From Liolophura sinensis (lineage: Eukaryota > Mollusca > Polyplacophora > Chitonida > Chitonidae): a DNA stretch of 64,000 bases. The notes beneath the pieces were generated by a model. That model saw nothing but the letters and a program-made list of their open reading frames with translations. It searched no databases and had not been told where the DNA came from. Numbering within the stretch: position 1 is the first letter of the stretch; every line of letters starts with the position of its first letter. Below, one piece after another: positions 52,041 through 63,439 of the stretch. The DNA is taken from the NCBI RefSeq assembly GCF_032854445.1, contig NC_088307.1, forward strand, positions 13,406,017 through 13,470,016, given 5' to 3'. Both the position numbers and the translations under genes were made by a program.

Positions 52041-52605
52041 CAAGAGCCTGTTTTCTGGTGTTTTTCATCAGTTTGGAGTACTGTCTCATTTCGCGACGAA
52101 ATGTGGTTAAGTTATTGTAACCATGTCATCTGACCGACTTTCTTATCTAAACTAATTCATTCTTGATATCGCTCCCAGTGAATTTTCTCATGATTGGATG
52201 AAATGAACTGTTGGGTTGTTGCTCAACGTCTTTCTCAAGAACAGTTTACATATGGAGCTTCCTGGAAGTTTCCAAAATCATACCGTACAGCTGTCAGCCC
52301 GAAGAGCGAATCTTATATGTATATGACAGGACATGTGATCCCGAAAGAAATCCATGTAACACTACACCCAAACGAACGCTGCCAACTGCTTATTGTCATC
52401 AAGGCCCCCGACAAAAGTGGATATGGAAAGTCCCTTTTCTGAGTCAGGGTTTGAACTGCCACCTCCCGTGACTGGGAGGTGGGAGTCGTAAACAAGCGTC
52501 TAATTCGACTAGCTAAAATAATGGATTGGACAGATGTAAATATCGACATCAGCCTTCTGGACTTGTAACTCCATAATGAAAGTTCGAAGCACAAGTACAG
52601 GCCCC
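52041..52605. other. No gene recognised; tRNA-like scrap on - strand
   Basis: 52436-52505 read on the - strand resembles a tRNA-derived SINE head (B-box-like CAGTTCAAACCCTGACTC, GGGAGGTGG before it). The 82- and 86-codon + frames around it have no domain. Confidence 0.4.
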
Positions 52606-52675
52606 AAATTCCGTGGAATATTGTAACTTCCAACTAACTAAATTCCGTGGAATATTGTAACTTCCAACTAACTGT
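52606..52675. repeat. 34-bp tandem duplication
   Basis: AAATTCCGTGGAATATTGTA ACTTCCAACTAACT occurs twice, perfectly, at 52606 and 52640. Confidence 0.95.
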
Positions 52676-52834
52676 TATTTAATTATCCATTAGCATTATT
52701 ATAATGATAATTATATTACAACTAATATGGAACTGAGAGGACAAGGAGTTATATACAAGTGGTATTCGTCACACGCTGTAGTTTGGAAGTGCTGTCTATA
52801 AATTACAGTGCAGTATGTGAAATATGGAAGCCCG

Positions 52835-53030
52835 GTCGAAAATTGCATTTGTTGAAACCTGTAATGAGTGTGTAAGTTTGACTGAAAATTGCATTTGTTG
52901 AAACCTGAAATGAGTGTGTAAGTGTGACTGAAAATTGCATTTGTTGAAACCTGAAATGAGTGTGTAAGTGTGACTGAAAATTGCATTTGTTGAAACCTGA
53001 AATAAGAGGTTAAATGTGACTGAAAATTGC
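52835..53030. repeat. 46-bp minisatellite, 4 copies (element copy 1)
   Basis: Unit GAAAATTGCATTTGTTGAAA CCTGAAATGAGTGTGTAAGT GTGACT. The TTGTTGAAACCTGxAATGxG core is also the core of the 28-bp array at 56080, and the sequence after each array is homologous. Confidence 0.93.
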
Positions 53031-53320
53031 ACTTCCTGCTGCTTCGTTTAATCTTAAATTGCTTTTAATCTTAAAACTGCTTAATTTTATATCCCTACAA
53101 TATGAAGTTTCACTACTCGGAAAAAGCCCTAAATATGGACAGATAATTTGACAGCCCTCTTCTACGAAACTGGCGCTCAGCACTCACTGACTGCGGGCTA
53201 TAGCACTGATAGCATCAGAACTGGTTTGTCCAGCAGACTTGTCTCTTACAAAAGGGCGATGCACTAAATTTTGCCAGCAGCATTTCCTTCTATTTATCTT
53301 TTAACGGTTTATAAGAAAAT
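53031..53320. repeat. Conserved flank after the 46-bp array (pair copy 1)
   Basis: CAGCACTCACTGACTGCGGG CTATAGCACTGA ... AGGGCGATGCAC ... TTTTGCCAGCAGCATTTCCT T aligns with 58400-58700 (CAGCACTCGCTGACTGTGGG CTATGTCACTGA ... AGGAGCGATGCA ... CTGTGGCATTTCCTT), roughly 70% identical by eye. Confidence 0.8.
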
Positions 53321-53507
53321 GAAATTCAAAGAAAACATAAGAAAAAGAAAACACTTATGATATCATTATAATAGTCGTGATGTAAGTTTCATTTAATTGC
53401 CTAATAAAAACTATAAAGCTTTTCAGAAATTTGATACCATGAGTCACTCTTTATAAACTTCTGTTTTAATATATATATCCCTGAGGGAAAAATTTGACTG
53501 CTTACAT

Positions 53508-54100
53508 AATTACGGGATCGGCCCTCTGGGCGACACCGTATTCAAATTGTCAGGATTTTTAGGCAATCGGGTCTATGGGAGATATCCTCTTCAAATTGTC
53601 AGTATTATTCTGGGCAATACTCTCTTGAAATTATCAGAATGGTTAGGGGATCGGCCTTTGGGTGATATCTTCTGGAAACTGTCAATATTATTTAGGGATC
53701 AGTCTTTTGAGCCATACCGTCTTCAAATTGTCAGAATTATTTGGGATCGGTCCTCTCGGCGATACCGTCTCGAAAATTGTCAGGGTTATTAAGAGATCGG
53801 TCCTGTGGGCGATACCGTCTTGAAATTGTCAGGATTATTAGGGGATCGGTCCTGTGGGCGATACCGTCTTGAAATTGTCAGGATTATTAAGAGATCGGTC
53901 CTGTGGGCGATACCGTCTTGAAATTGTCAGGGTTATTAAGAGATCGGTCCTGTGGGCGATACCGTCTTGAAATTGTCAGGGTTATTAGGAGATCGGTCCT
54001 GTGGGCGATACCGTCCTGAAGTCGTCAGGATTATTAGGGGATCGGACCTCTGAGCGATACCGTCTTGAAATTGTCAGGATTATTAGAAGATCGAGGGGAT
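53508..54100. repeat. 49-bp minisatellite, about 12 copies
   Basis: Unit TTGAAATTGTCAGGATTATT AGGGGATCGGTCCTGTGGGC GATACCGTC (49 bp). The left third is diverged and the right two thirds regular. Follows the conserved flank at 53031-53320. Confidence 0.95.
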
Positions 54101-54525
54101 TAGGGGACTAGTTTTCACGCTCTTTCATCTGATTTTGTCATCATTTTTATGTTGTCTTCTCCTCAAATAAGAGTGCAGTGTGGCTCAGTTAAATGTTTTC
54201 CTATGTATAATTCTTACACAATGTACAATATTTTTCCATTTACTAAACGTGTTGGTTTTAACATTAAGATAAACTAAGTGTCAGCTTATAAAGCTGTAGG
54301 ACTTGGATTAACATTTATTATCTTTCTTAATATTGTTTAATATGGCAATAACTTACCACAAAATCTCTGAGTACATTCCTTACTGTATCTTACCTGAAAT
54401 TAATAATGTACTACATAAATTTGTAGTTTTCACCAATGAACTGTTATTAAGCCAAGACGTTTTCATTTTTCCTACAGACAGTTTAACCCACGATTTTCAT
54501 GGAAGTTTTCGTTATGACAATATAC
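54101..54525. other. No gene recognised
   Basis: AT-rich unique sequence. Confidence 0.5.
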
Positions 54526-54763
54526 GGGGCCTCCGTGGCGCAGCGTTATGACCCAGGAGCCTCTCACCAATTCGGTCGCTGTGAGTTTAAGTCCAACTCA
54601 TGCTGCCTTCCTCTCCGTTCGGAAGTGGGAAGGTCTGTAGCAGCCTGGGGATGGTCGTGGGTTTCCCCCCGGACTCCTCCTACCCTAATGCTGGCCGCCG
54701 TCGTATAAGTGAAATATTCTTGAGTACGGTGTAAAACAACAATCGAATAAATAAATAAATCTA
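54526..54763 (+). mobile_element. SINE-A, full length
   Basis: Head GGGGCCTCCGTGGCGCAGCG through tail TTCTTGAGTACGGTGTAAAA then AAATAAATAAATC. Confidence 0.95.
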
Positions 54764-54794
54764 GAAAAATAAATGTGATAAGCTTCCTATCCAG

Positions 54795-54912
54795 GCGTTA
54801 GTGGGAAAGTCTGCCAGTCACCTCTCCCCCACCCCACTCTTCCCTCCTTCCCCCCGAGTGCGGGTCACATAAGCGAAATATTCTTGAGTACGGCGTAAAA
54901 CACCAGTCAAAT
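54795..54912 (+). mobile_element. SINE-A, diverged 3' part
   Basis: GGCGTTAGTGGGAAAGTCTG CCAG, a C-rich replacement of the middle, then AAGCGAAATATTCTTGAGTA CGGCGTAAAACACCAG. It follows the previous copy within 35 bp. Confidence 0.85.
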
Positions 54913-56079
54913 ATGTGATACACATGTCGCAAATTATTGGAATAGGAACATATGCAATCTCCATGTAACATCTAAATCCTTCTTGGGTTCTACTTTTTCT
55001 TATTCTACGCATATCTTTTTTATCAAAGAATTTCTACGAATTCACTTGCCCCAAGTCTCAGTAAAACATTGTGGCAGTTAATAGCCTAATTATCGTGCAG
55101 TTATTATGTACTTCATACACCCTCGGCTAGAGGCAAAATTATTAGAGATAGTGTGTTAACAAGGAAATACATGTAGAAGAGTAAGTCTAACAACCTCGAA
55201 AAGAAACATCAAGATAAATTTGTTGAAAAGAAAAAAAAATGAAACGAATTACTCAAATGACCTTGGAGAATTAGGTCAAGGTCAATGAAAAATAGATTTT
55301 CCTGCGTGACCATGCCGTACCAGTTTGATCAAAACTTTTTAAAGGCTTCAAGAAATATCGTGAACCAAATGACATGATTTGTAAGTGAGCATGTAGTATA
55401 AGTTTGGTAAAGCAGGCTATAGCTGTTTACAGTGAGTGTTTACAGTGATATTACAGTGACAAACAGACCGGCAATGGCTAAAATTCTCGAATTTTACGGT
55501 GGCCTGTTGGAATTCCATTGTAACCAGTGATGTCACATTACCGTTTTTTTTCTTTTTTTCACCTACCGGTACCACAAAAAGACTGCTTGACCTCTGCATC
55601 CAAACTGCCCATACACAGAGCTACAAATTCCCTTGTTTTCAAACAGTAGTCAACACTCAATCACACTGTGATTTTATATTATACCATTCCAGTCGTTTTT
55701 GGCAGACACGTTGGAATGAACGGCAGTATACTTGTATCATCTTGTTTATGACACTATCAGCCAAAGTGACTACGGCATCCGTTACAAAGGGTTACTACAC
55801 TTTCGGATAGAAACACATGATTACTACATCATCGCTCAAAAACTACTACAGCATCGGTTAGAAAAACAGATATCTGCAGGTAAAAATTTACAAAAGCATT
55901 GGCTGGAAACGTTTTATCAATATTGGTCGCTTTTTTTTTACAACAAATCGGTTATTATAGCATTATAGGTCAAAAAATCATAAAATATCGGTTGAGTACT
56001 ACAGTATCAGTCGCAAAACACTTCATCCGCCCAACCAAAGCCGTAGATTCCGCCAAAACCACGTCATTGAAAAATGCAC
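54913..56079. other. No gene recognised; loose repeats at right
   Basis: From about 55790 to 56030 ACTACAxCATCGGTTxxAAA-like words recur irregularly, possibly a decayed minisatellite. The 103-codon + frame at 55499 has no domain. Confidence 0.4.
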
Positions 56080-58395
56080 GATTGCATGTATTTGTTGAAA
56101 TCTGCAGTGTGAGGATGGAGTGTTGAAACCTGCAGTGTGAGGATGGAGTGTTAAAACCTGTAATGTGAGGACGGGTGTTGAAACCTGCAGTGTGAGGACG
56201 GGCGTTGAAACCTGCAATGTGAGGATGGAATTTTGAAACCTGCAATGTGAGGACGTAGCGTTGAAACCTGCAATGTGAGGACGGAATGTTAAAACCTGCA
56301 GTGTGAGGACGGAGCGTTGAAACCTGCAATGTGAGGATGGAGTGTTAAAACCTGTAATGCGAGGATGGAGTGTTGAAACCTGCAATGTGTGGACGGAGTG
56401 TTGAAACCTGCAATGTGAGGATGGAGTGTTCAAATCTACAATGTGAGGACGTAATGTTGAAACCTGCAGTGTGAGGATGGAGCGTTGAAACCTGCAATGT
56501 GAGGACGGCGTATTGAAACCTGTAATGTAAGTGTGAGGACGGAGCGTTGAAACCTGCAGTGTGAGGACGGAGCGTTGAAACCTGCAATGTGAGGATGGAA
56601 TGTTGAAACCTGCAATGTGAGGATGGAGTGTTGAAACCTACAATGTGAGGACGGAATGTTGAAACCTGCAATGTGAGGATGGAGAGTTGAAACCTGTAAT
56701 GTGAGGACGGGTGTTGAAACCTGCAATGTGAGGACGGAGTGCTGAAACCTGCAATGTGAGGATGGAATGTTGAAGCCTGCAATGTGAGGACTGAACGTTG
56801 AAACCTGCAATGTGAGGACGGCATGTTGAAACCTGCAGTTTGAGGACGGAGTGTTGAAACCTGCAATGTGAGGATGGAATTTTGAAACCTGCAATGTGAG
56901 GACGGCATGTTGAAACCTGCAATGTGAGGACGGAATGTTGAAACCTGGAATGTGAAGACGGCGTATTAAAACATGTAATGTGAAGACGGAGCGTTGAAAC
57001 CTGCAATGTAAGGACGGAGCGTTGAAACCTGCAATGTGAGGACGGAGTGTTGAAACCTGCAGTGTGAGGACGTAGCTTTAAAACCTGCAATGTGAGGATG
57101 GAATGTTAAAACCTGCAGTATGAGGACGTAGCGTTGAATCCTGCAGTGTGAGGACGGAATGTTGAAACCTGCAGTGTGAGGACGGAATGTTGAAACCTGC
57201 AATGTGAGGACGGAATGTTGAAACCTGCAGTGTGAAGACGGAGTGTTGAAACCTGCAATGTGAGGATGGAATGTTGAAACCTGTAATGTGAGGACGGGTG
57301 TTGAAATCTGCAATGTAAGGACGGAATGTTGAAACCTGCAATGTAAGGACGGAGTGTTTAAATCTGCAATGTGAGGATAGAATGTTGAAACTTGCAATGT
57401 GAAGATGGAGTGTTGAAACCTGCAGTGTGAGGATGGCGTATTGAAACCTGCAATGTGAGGACGGCATGTTGAAACCTGTAATGTGAGGACTGAACGTTGA
57501 AACCTGCAGTGTGAGGACGGCATCTTGAAACCTGCAATGTGAGGATGGAATGTTGAAACCTGCAGTGTGAGGACGTAGCGTTGAAACCTGTAATGTGAGG
57601 ATGGAATGTTGAAACCTGCAATGTGAGGACGTAGCGTTGAAACCTGCAATGTGAGGATGGAGTGTTGAAACCTGCAATGTGAGGACGTAGCTTTAAAACC
57701 TGCAATGTGAGGACGGCATGTTGAAACCTGCAGTTTGAGGACGGGGTGTTGAAACCTGCAATGTGAGGATGGAGAGTTGAAACCTGTAATGTGAGGACGG
57801 GTGTTGAAACCTGCAATGTGAGGACGGAGCGTTCAAACCTGCAATGTGAGGATGAAATGTTGAAACCTGCAATGTGAGGACTGAACGTTGAAACCTGCGA
57901 TGTGAGGATGGAGTGTTGAAACCTGTAGTGTGAGGACGGAATGTTGAAACCTGTAATGTGAGGACGGAATGTTGAAACCTGCAGTGTGAGGACGTAGCGT
58001 TGAAACCTGCAATGTGAGGATGGAATGTTGAAACCTGCAATGTGAGGACGGAGTGTTGAAACCTGCAATGTGAGGACGGAGCGTTGAAACCTGCAGTGTG
58101 AGGACGGAGCGTTGAAACCTGCAATGTGAGGATGGAATGTTGAAACCTGCAATGTGAGGACGGAGTGTTGAAACCTGTAATGTGAGGACGGGTGTTGAAA
58201 CCTGCAGTGTGAGGACGGCGTATTGAAACCTGTAATGTGAGGACGGAGCGTTGAAAACCTGCAATGTAAGGACGGAGCGTTGAAACCTGCAGTTTGAGGA
58301 CGGCGTATTGAAACCTGCAGTTTGAGGACGGAGTGTTGAAACCTGCAGTTTGAGGACGAAGTGTTGAAACCTTCAATGTGAGGACGGAGTGTTGT
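56080..58395. repeat. 28-bp minisatellite, ~82 copies (element copy 2)
   Basis: Unit GTTGAAACCTGCAATGTGAG GACGGAGT, with AAT/AGC/CGT and CAAT/CAGT/TAAT variants and a 27-bp GGACGGGT form. Blocks of several variant units recur in the same order (56650-56755 and 57740-57840), so it grows by segmental copying. The reverse strand has no stop in any frame, which creates several overlapping spurious frames of up to 264 codons. Confidence 0.97.
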
Positions 58396-58700
58396 CTGAT
58401 ACTTCAGTTTGCAACAGCGAAAGTCCTGTTAATTTTACAGTTATAATCTGCCGTTTCAATTATCTTAAATTCCACTATATATAAACAGACAATTTGTACG
58501 CCCCCAACACCTCTGCAAAGACAGTTAACGATCAGCACTCGCTGACTGTGGGCTATGTCACTGACAGGAGCGGAACCGAATTCCTCAGCAAACTTGCCCC
58601 TAACAGAGGAGCGATGCATGAGTGATCTTTTGCCTGTGGCATTTCCTTATACTGCAGCTGCATATATAAAAGCAACAGTAAAAGCAAAACAAAAAAAAAT
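58396..58700. repeat. Conserved flank after the 28-bp array (pair copy 2)
   Basis: Homologous to 53031-53320 (see there), same orientation, 5.4 kb away, again immediately after a TTGAAACCTG minisatellite. Confidence 0.8.
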
Positions 58701-58757
58701 ATGATGTACAAGATGACCACAGGCACACATTAATGTGTACCTTGCATACATCATTGT

Positions 58758-58758
<1 letters not shown>

Positions 58759-58792
<34 letters not shown>

Positions 58793-59021
58793 TTTGATTA
58801 GTGTTTTACTCCGTACTGAATAAAAATTTCACTTATACTACGGTGGCCAGCATTATGGTGGAAGGAAACAGGGCAGGGTCCGGGTGAATCCTGGAAGGCT
58901 GGAAGACTTTCATACTTGTGGCTGGAGAGGAAGCCAGCATGAACTGAACTCACAGCGACCGCATTGGTGGAAGGCACCTAAGTATTTGCCCCGTGCTGGC
59001 GTGCTACCCCCACTACGCCCC
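58759..59021 (-). mobile_element. SINE-A, full length, reverse, with target duplication
   Basis: Ten TTTA units then GATTAGTGTTTTACTCCGTA through CATTGGTGGAAGGCACC and a diverged head. CATCATTGTT (10 bp) stands at 58749-58758 and 59022-59031. Confidence 0.95.
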
Positions 59022-59130
59022 CATCATTGTTATGTACCTACACTTTCAATGTGTACTAAACTATGTAACCGTGATACACATCTTGATTACATAGCTACAC
59101 TAACGTCATCACGGCGTCAGCGGTTTACCT

Positions 59131-59204
59131 GTATGGAGCACACCGAGATTTGAACTCGCGCCTTCTGGTCCGAAACTAGCACTCTACCCACAGAACCGAG
59201 ATAG
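59131..59204 (-). mobile_element. tRNA-Arg-like SINE head or tRNA pseudogene
   Basis: On the - strand GGTAGAGTGCTAGTTTCGGA CCAGAAGGCGCGAGTTCAAA TCTCG resembles a tRNA (A box, TTCGGA anticodon region, B box). The acceptor ends do not pair and no CCA-ready terminus or Pol III T-run is evident, so it is not a working tRNA gene. Confidence 0.5.
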
Positions 59205-59581
59205 CATTATGGCTATGAGTTACTGTTTATGGAAGCAGTTGTTTGGAATATTTGGGTTAACAATGTGACAAAACGACATTTATGTTAAAATGTTGCCATC
59301 CGCAGTCTGATGAAAACAGAGAACGAAATCATTTTAATGTAAATGTGGCTCTCTAGCTGTGAACTGATACGTTGATGGGCGACAAAGCAAACAAACGACA
59401 TCATTTTGTAAGTTATAAAGTTTCGTCGTCCGGTTATTGGTTCAACTACGTCTTTGTTTAATTCATGCTCAAGTGACAACGCAGAAACATTCCTACCAAT
59501 TGCTGTAATTTACAAAAATGCTGTAATAGTAGAAAAAGACCGTCAAAAAAGATCGCCGATCACAGTATCATCTTCTCATAC
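59205..59581. other. No gene recognised
   Basis: Unique sequence between two tRNA-derived elements. Confidence 0.5.
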
Positions 59582-59912
59582 TGCCTCGGTGTTGTAGTGG
59601 TTAGAGCCCCAGTCTCGAAGTCGAAAGACCTAGAATCAAACCCTCGTCGGGTCACAAAGACTTTACAAATGGTAATTAATTCTACCTGGCTTGGCGCTCA
59701 GCACTAAGGGGTTAGAGCAAGGAAACATGACTTGCTGACCAGGTGAGAGTATAATGTGATATCAAGTCTGATATCTTCGGCGTGATGCTTCAGTGGCAGC
59801 AGCACTTTGGCGGCGTGGACTTGCACTACCACAAATGACAGTATATGCACACGTATCTACTGGCTCCTGGTCGTCAGATGACTGAAAAATTGTTCCTACG
59901 TAAAACGCAAGC
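59582..59912 (+). mobile_element. SINE-B, full length
   Basis: Head GTGTTGTAGTGGTTAGAGCC CCAGTCTCGAAG, body with GTCTGATATCTTCGGCGTGA TGC, tail AGATGACTGAAAAATTGTTC CTACGTAAAACGC. Confidence 0.9.
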
Positions 59913-60452
59913 GTAGGCCTATACATATAAATTAATATACATTTTTTGTTTTTATAAAAGTGAGTAATGTCCTCATACCTCTTCAAGCCACGTTTATTGT
60001 TCTGTCTGCTGCGGGAATTAAAGTGGTCGTACTGCATATATGTGTTAAATGTGATATCAGACCCATGAAAGTATAAGCGCGGGGCTAGGGGCTGTATTGC
60101 TCATAGTGTTGAATGAGATCTATGTCGTACGTTGTAATCAGATTGCGACTGAGATATAGCGCTACATATTTTGATTATCGTCAACTTATAAACCTGAAAC
60201 GCTACTGACTTCAATAATTCGCCTAGAACATTCCTTAATTGCGTCTGTCCAGCATTACTGGAAACTGTTGCCCGCTTCTCTTTGCATGAATCCGTCTTAA
60301 TTTCGTGCTTTATACACCTTTTTAGTTCTTTTGTGGTTTGCGTTGAAAGTTATTTTGGGAATTCGCCTGGCAATTATTCACATGGAACGTCCATTTTGTT
60401 TGAAAGCTCGTCAGCAACAATCTCATGATATCTGGGCAAAGGAGAATACACA
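59913..60452. other. No gene recognised
   Basis: Unique AT-rich sequence. Confidence 0.5.
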
Positions 60453-60725
60453 CTGAGAAAAAAATGGTCCTATTTAAAACCCTTAAAGGTTCTTAAAGTG
60501 GATGATATACGGTACCTTTTTCGCTCTTTGAAGAGCCTTTTCTTGAAGAACCGGCAACATATGGTTCATAAACCAATAAAGGTTCTCTGATGCACCTGTT
60601 GCAAAGAACCTTATAGGAATGGTTCTTCAAAGACCCTTTAAAGGTTCCTCCTTACACAGAATGGTAATGGTTCTTCAAAGAACCATCTTTCGCTTTATGA
60701 ACCATTCACCGTTATTTGTACCACT
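60453..60725. mobile_element. Word-repeat palindromic element (GGTTCTTxxAAGAACC)
   Basis: Starts ACACTGAGAAAAAAATGG. The interior is made of GGTTCTT, AAGAACC and AAAGGTTC words in both orientations (for example ATGGTTCTTCAAAGAACCAT at about 60669), so the single strand can fold many ways. No ORF. Probably a non-autonomous DNA transposon. Confidence 0.6.
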
Positions 60726-61254
60726 TTAAATGATCACTTTTAAATATACATGTATTTTTATAAATAGCAGTTATGTCAACTCCGCTATCTTACACAGTTT
60801 TAATGTTGTACCACCTGAATGGCAGACCTCTATCTCCAGTCTATTATTTATATTAATAAAATTTATTATATATAAAACTATGCTGTTGCATAGATACAAT
60901 ATTTGTTCCCTTTTAGGGAAATGCAAGGCCGTTTAAACCACTGCAATTATCTGGTGCAGTAAGTTTTGTGGGTAGAGGAAACTGGAGGTTCCTGATAGAG
61001 ACTTTCCATCTAAAACATTCGTCATGTCATACAATTTTAATCTGCTCAGCGAGATGCAACAGTCAGAATATTTAGGAAGACAAATTTTTCATTTAAAGTA
61101 ATAATAACATTTAAAGCTCTGAAACTATTTAAAAGTTAAAACAAACATGACACATCAAGTAATATTTTACGAAGACAAATTTTTCTTGCGGAATATTTTT
61201 TTTTTTTATTGTGTTCTTAACTGCATGCAGAAAACATTGAAAGCGCTATATGCA
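60726..61254. other. No gene recognised
   Basis: AT-rich unique sequence; a CA microsatellite (about 20 bp) follows at 61255-61270. Confidence 0.5.
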
Positions 61255-61328
61255 CACACACACACACACATGTATATGTCACTGTAACCAAATCAGTTTA
61301 GCCAATCATCAAACAGTTCATCGCATCA

Positions 61329-61600
61329 GTCTCTTGTAGGACGAACTCCACAAGGATTTCTCATAAACGTCCTTCACAGACTTTCCTTGACGATGAGGCT
61401 TGAGCAAGATAAAAGGAATGGCCCATAACAGTTCAATCTTTAATATTTTACCATCTTGAAATCGTCTCTTGTAGGACGAACTCCACAAGGATTTCTCATA
61501 AACGTCCTTCACAGACTTTCCTTGACGATGAGGCCTGAGCAAGATAAAAGGAATGGCCCATTACAGTTCGATCTTTAATATTTTACCATCACTGGGATTA
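61329..61600. repeat. 135-bp tandem duplication
   Basis: GTCTCTTGTAGGACGAACTC CACAAGG ... TTTAATATTTTACCATC is present twice, 135 bp apart (61329, 61464), with only a few differences. 135 bp is 45 codons; on the - strand the frame stays open through one copy and into the second (LKPHRQGKSVKDVYEKSLWS SSYKR), but the upstream copy carries TAA. No domain recognised. Confidence 0.93.
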
Positions 61601-61667
61601 ATTTGAACAATGTCTTGAAATCAGTAGTGGAGGTTGGCCAAGCGAAACACCAGAAACGGTGTCACAC

Positions 61668-61830
61668 TGTGAACCCGGTCGTACTTGGGAAGGTCTTCCA
61701 GCAAACTGCGGATGGTCGTGGGTTTCCCCAGATCTCTGCCTGGTTTCCACCCACCATAATGCTGACCGCCGTCTTATAAGTGAAATATTCTTGAGTACGG
61801 GGTAAAACACCAATCAAATAAATAAGTAAA
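61668..61830 (+). mobile_element. SINE-A, 5'-truncated
   Basis: CGGTCGTACTTGGGAAGGTC to CTTGAGTACGGGGTAAAACA CCAATC and AAATAAATAAG. Confidence 0.93.
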
Positions 61831-61887
61831 TATTTTAAGTAAATATTTTAAGAAACAGTATTTGAGTTGTGATCCGAGGACACAAAA

Positions 61888-61976
61888 CAGCGAGACTTTG
61901 CATGAACATGCAAATACAGCGAGACTTTGCATAAACATGCAAATACAGCCAGACTCTGCATGAACATGCAAATGCT
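61888..61976. repeat. 29-bp repeat, three copies, each with a POU octamer
   Basis: Unit CAGCGAGACTTTGCATGAAC ATGCAAATA. The octamer ATGCAAAT lies at 61908-61915, 61937-61944 and 61966-61973, exactly 29 bp apart. Each unit also has TTTGCAT or CTCTGCAT, a near inverted half-octamer. Confidence 0.9.
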
Positions 61977-63439
61977 GCTCATCAAGGTATGCAGTTTTAT
62001 TTGTAACTAATGGAAGATAGATGAACAGCTCTTAAACGTTTTACCTATTTCCGTTTTAGGCTTTATAACTTTTGCAATGGTTATTGTGTGTAATTCAAGA
62101 ATACATGGAACGTTTTGTTTTCATTTCCTTATATATGTAGTTTGAAATGTATCCCCACATGTAAAATTTTACTTTCTCGGCTTGCTTCTCAGTTTGCAAA
62201 AATGACCGTAAACTACTGTTTTCTATTAGGCGCAATCCTCCAGTCTGGCAATAATTAAGCCTACACGTAGGCCTACCGCTGTCTAAATAGCCTGCAGTCC
62301 TTAGATAAACAGTGATAGTAATCAAAACTGGGGGGGGGGGGGGGGAAGGGTGTGCTAAACGGAACCAGACCATCGATGGTGACATTTCCAAACATTTCAA
62401 TCAATGACGGAAAATATGCTTAAAATTGAGGGTTATTAAAAAATATTAAATATGTCCAAAAAAAATTACCTTTTTTTTTCTTCTTCCATTGGCATAACCT
62501 TTTTCATTTCGCTTAAAACCACAATTGTCGTTTTTACCATTTCTTTTCATACAGTCTTCAACGTGTGTAGTCATGGTAGTTACAGTCAACTACTTGCACG
62601 TGTTGGTCTTGGTCGTCTTGGTGTAACTGGGATACAAAGCATCTACTTGTGCGATGCAGCGTGTAGGTCGATCTATATACTCTAGATTATTCTACCTTCA
62701 TGGTCTAATTTATGAATGAGACTTGTTGCCTGTTTTCTGGTTGATGACATCAGAATTCAAGCGCCAAAGTGTACAAAATTGCTCCACATTGATTATAACT
62801 CAATAACGCCACCTCTCATCCGCCATCCGTCCCGCAAACCTCCGCTTATATTCCTCACAGTTATATTCCTCACAGGACCACTTACTTACCTCCCTTTGCT
62901 CCACTCTTCGATGCTGAAAGTCACATTGCGTTCAGTGAGAAAATACCAACAACGACAAGGATAAAATGAATTTCGGCGAGGAAGATGTTGACTTTGTACG
63001 TAAATGTTTGTATGGAAAAGCCACTCTGTGACAAATCATTCACGGGATCATGAAAGCAGAATATTTAATCAAACATTATACATAGTATGAAATAGGCAAA
63101 GCGTAAAACCGAACGTTTTGTACACGCTAAATTAGCCTCAACTGCTCCGACGTTTACTTAACCATTAGGCCTATCGCAAATGCTACTTGGTTCAAAGCTG
63201 GAAGTTCGTTCCCGCACCTTTCAATTTAGGCCAGGAGTACATAGTACATGGTGGTCATGGGCCTCCCTCCGTTCTCTATTACAACACTTTCTAACATTTT
63301 TGCCCAAATTTGCCTTTATGGGACCTATAGCATCACGCAGATTAGAAACATACTTCATTTCTTTTCATCTTACCAGATGGGAATTTGCTTGTTTGGCGTC
63401 TTTAGAGTAGCCCAAAGCTAAGCTGAATGTTTCTGCCGT
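61977..63439. other. No gene recognised
   Basis: Contains a run of about 15 G at 62329-62344. Frames of 76-101 codons on both strands show no domain. Confidence 0.45.

Noticed and set aside
55970-58376. Several - strand frames of 119-264 codons with a repeated RPHIAGFN-type peptide
   Set aside because: All are translations of the 28-bp array in its three frames; no start context, exon structure or domain.
56080-58395. Resemblance to a CRISPR array (GTTGAAAC repeats)
   Set aside because: Units are contiguous 28-bp repeats with no unique spacers, in eukaryotic DNA with introns and SINEs.
59131-59204. Functional tRNA-Arg gene on the - strand
   Set aside because: A and B boxes are present, but the acceptor stem does not pair and there is no terminator T-run; more likely a SINE head or pseudogene.
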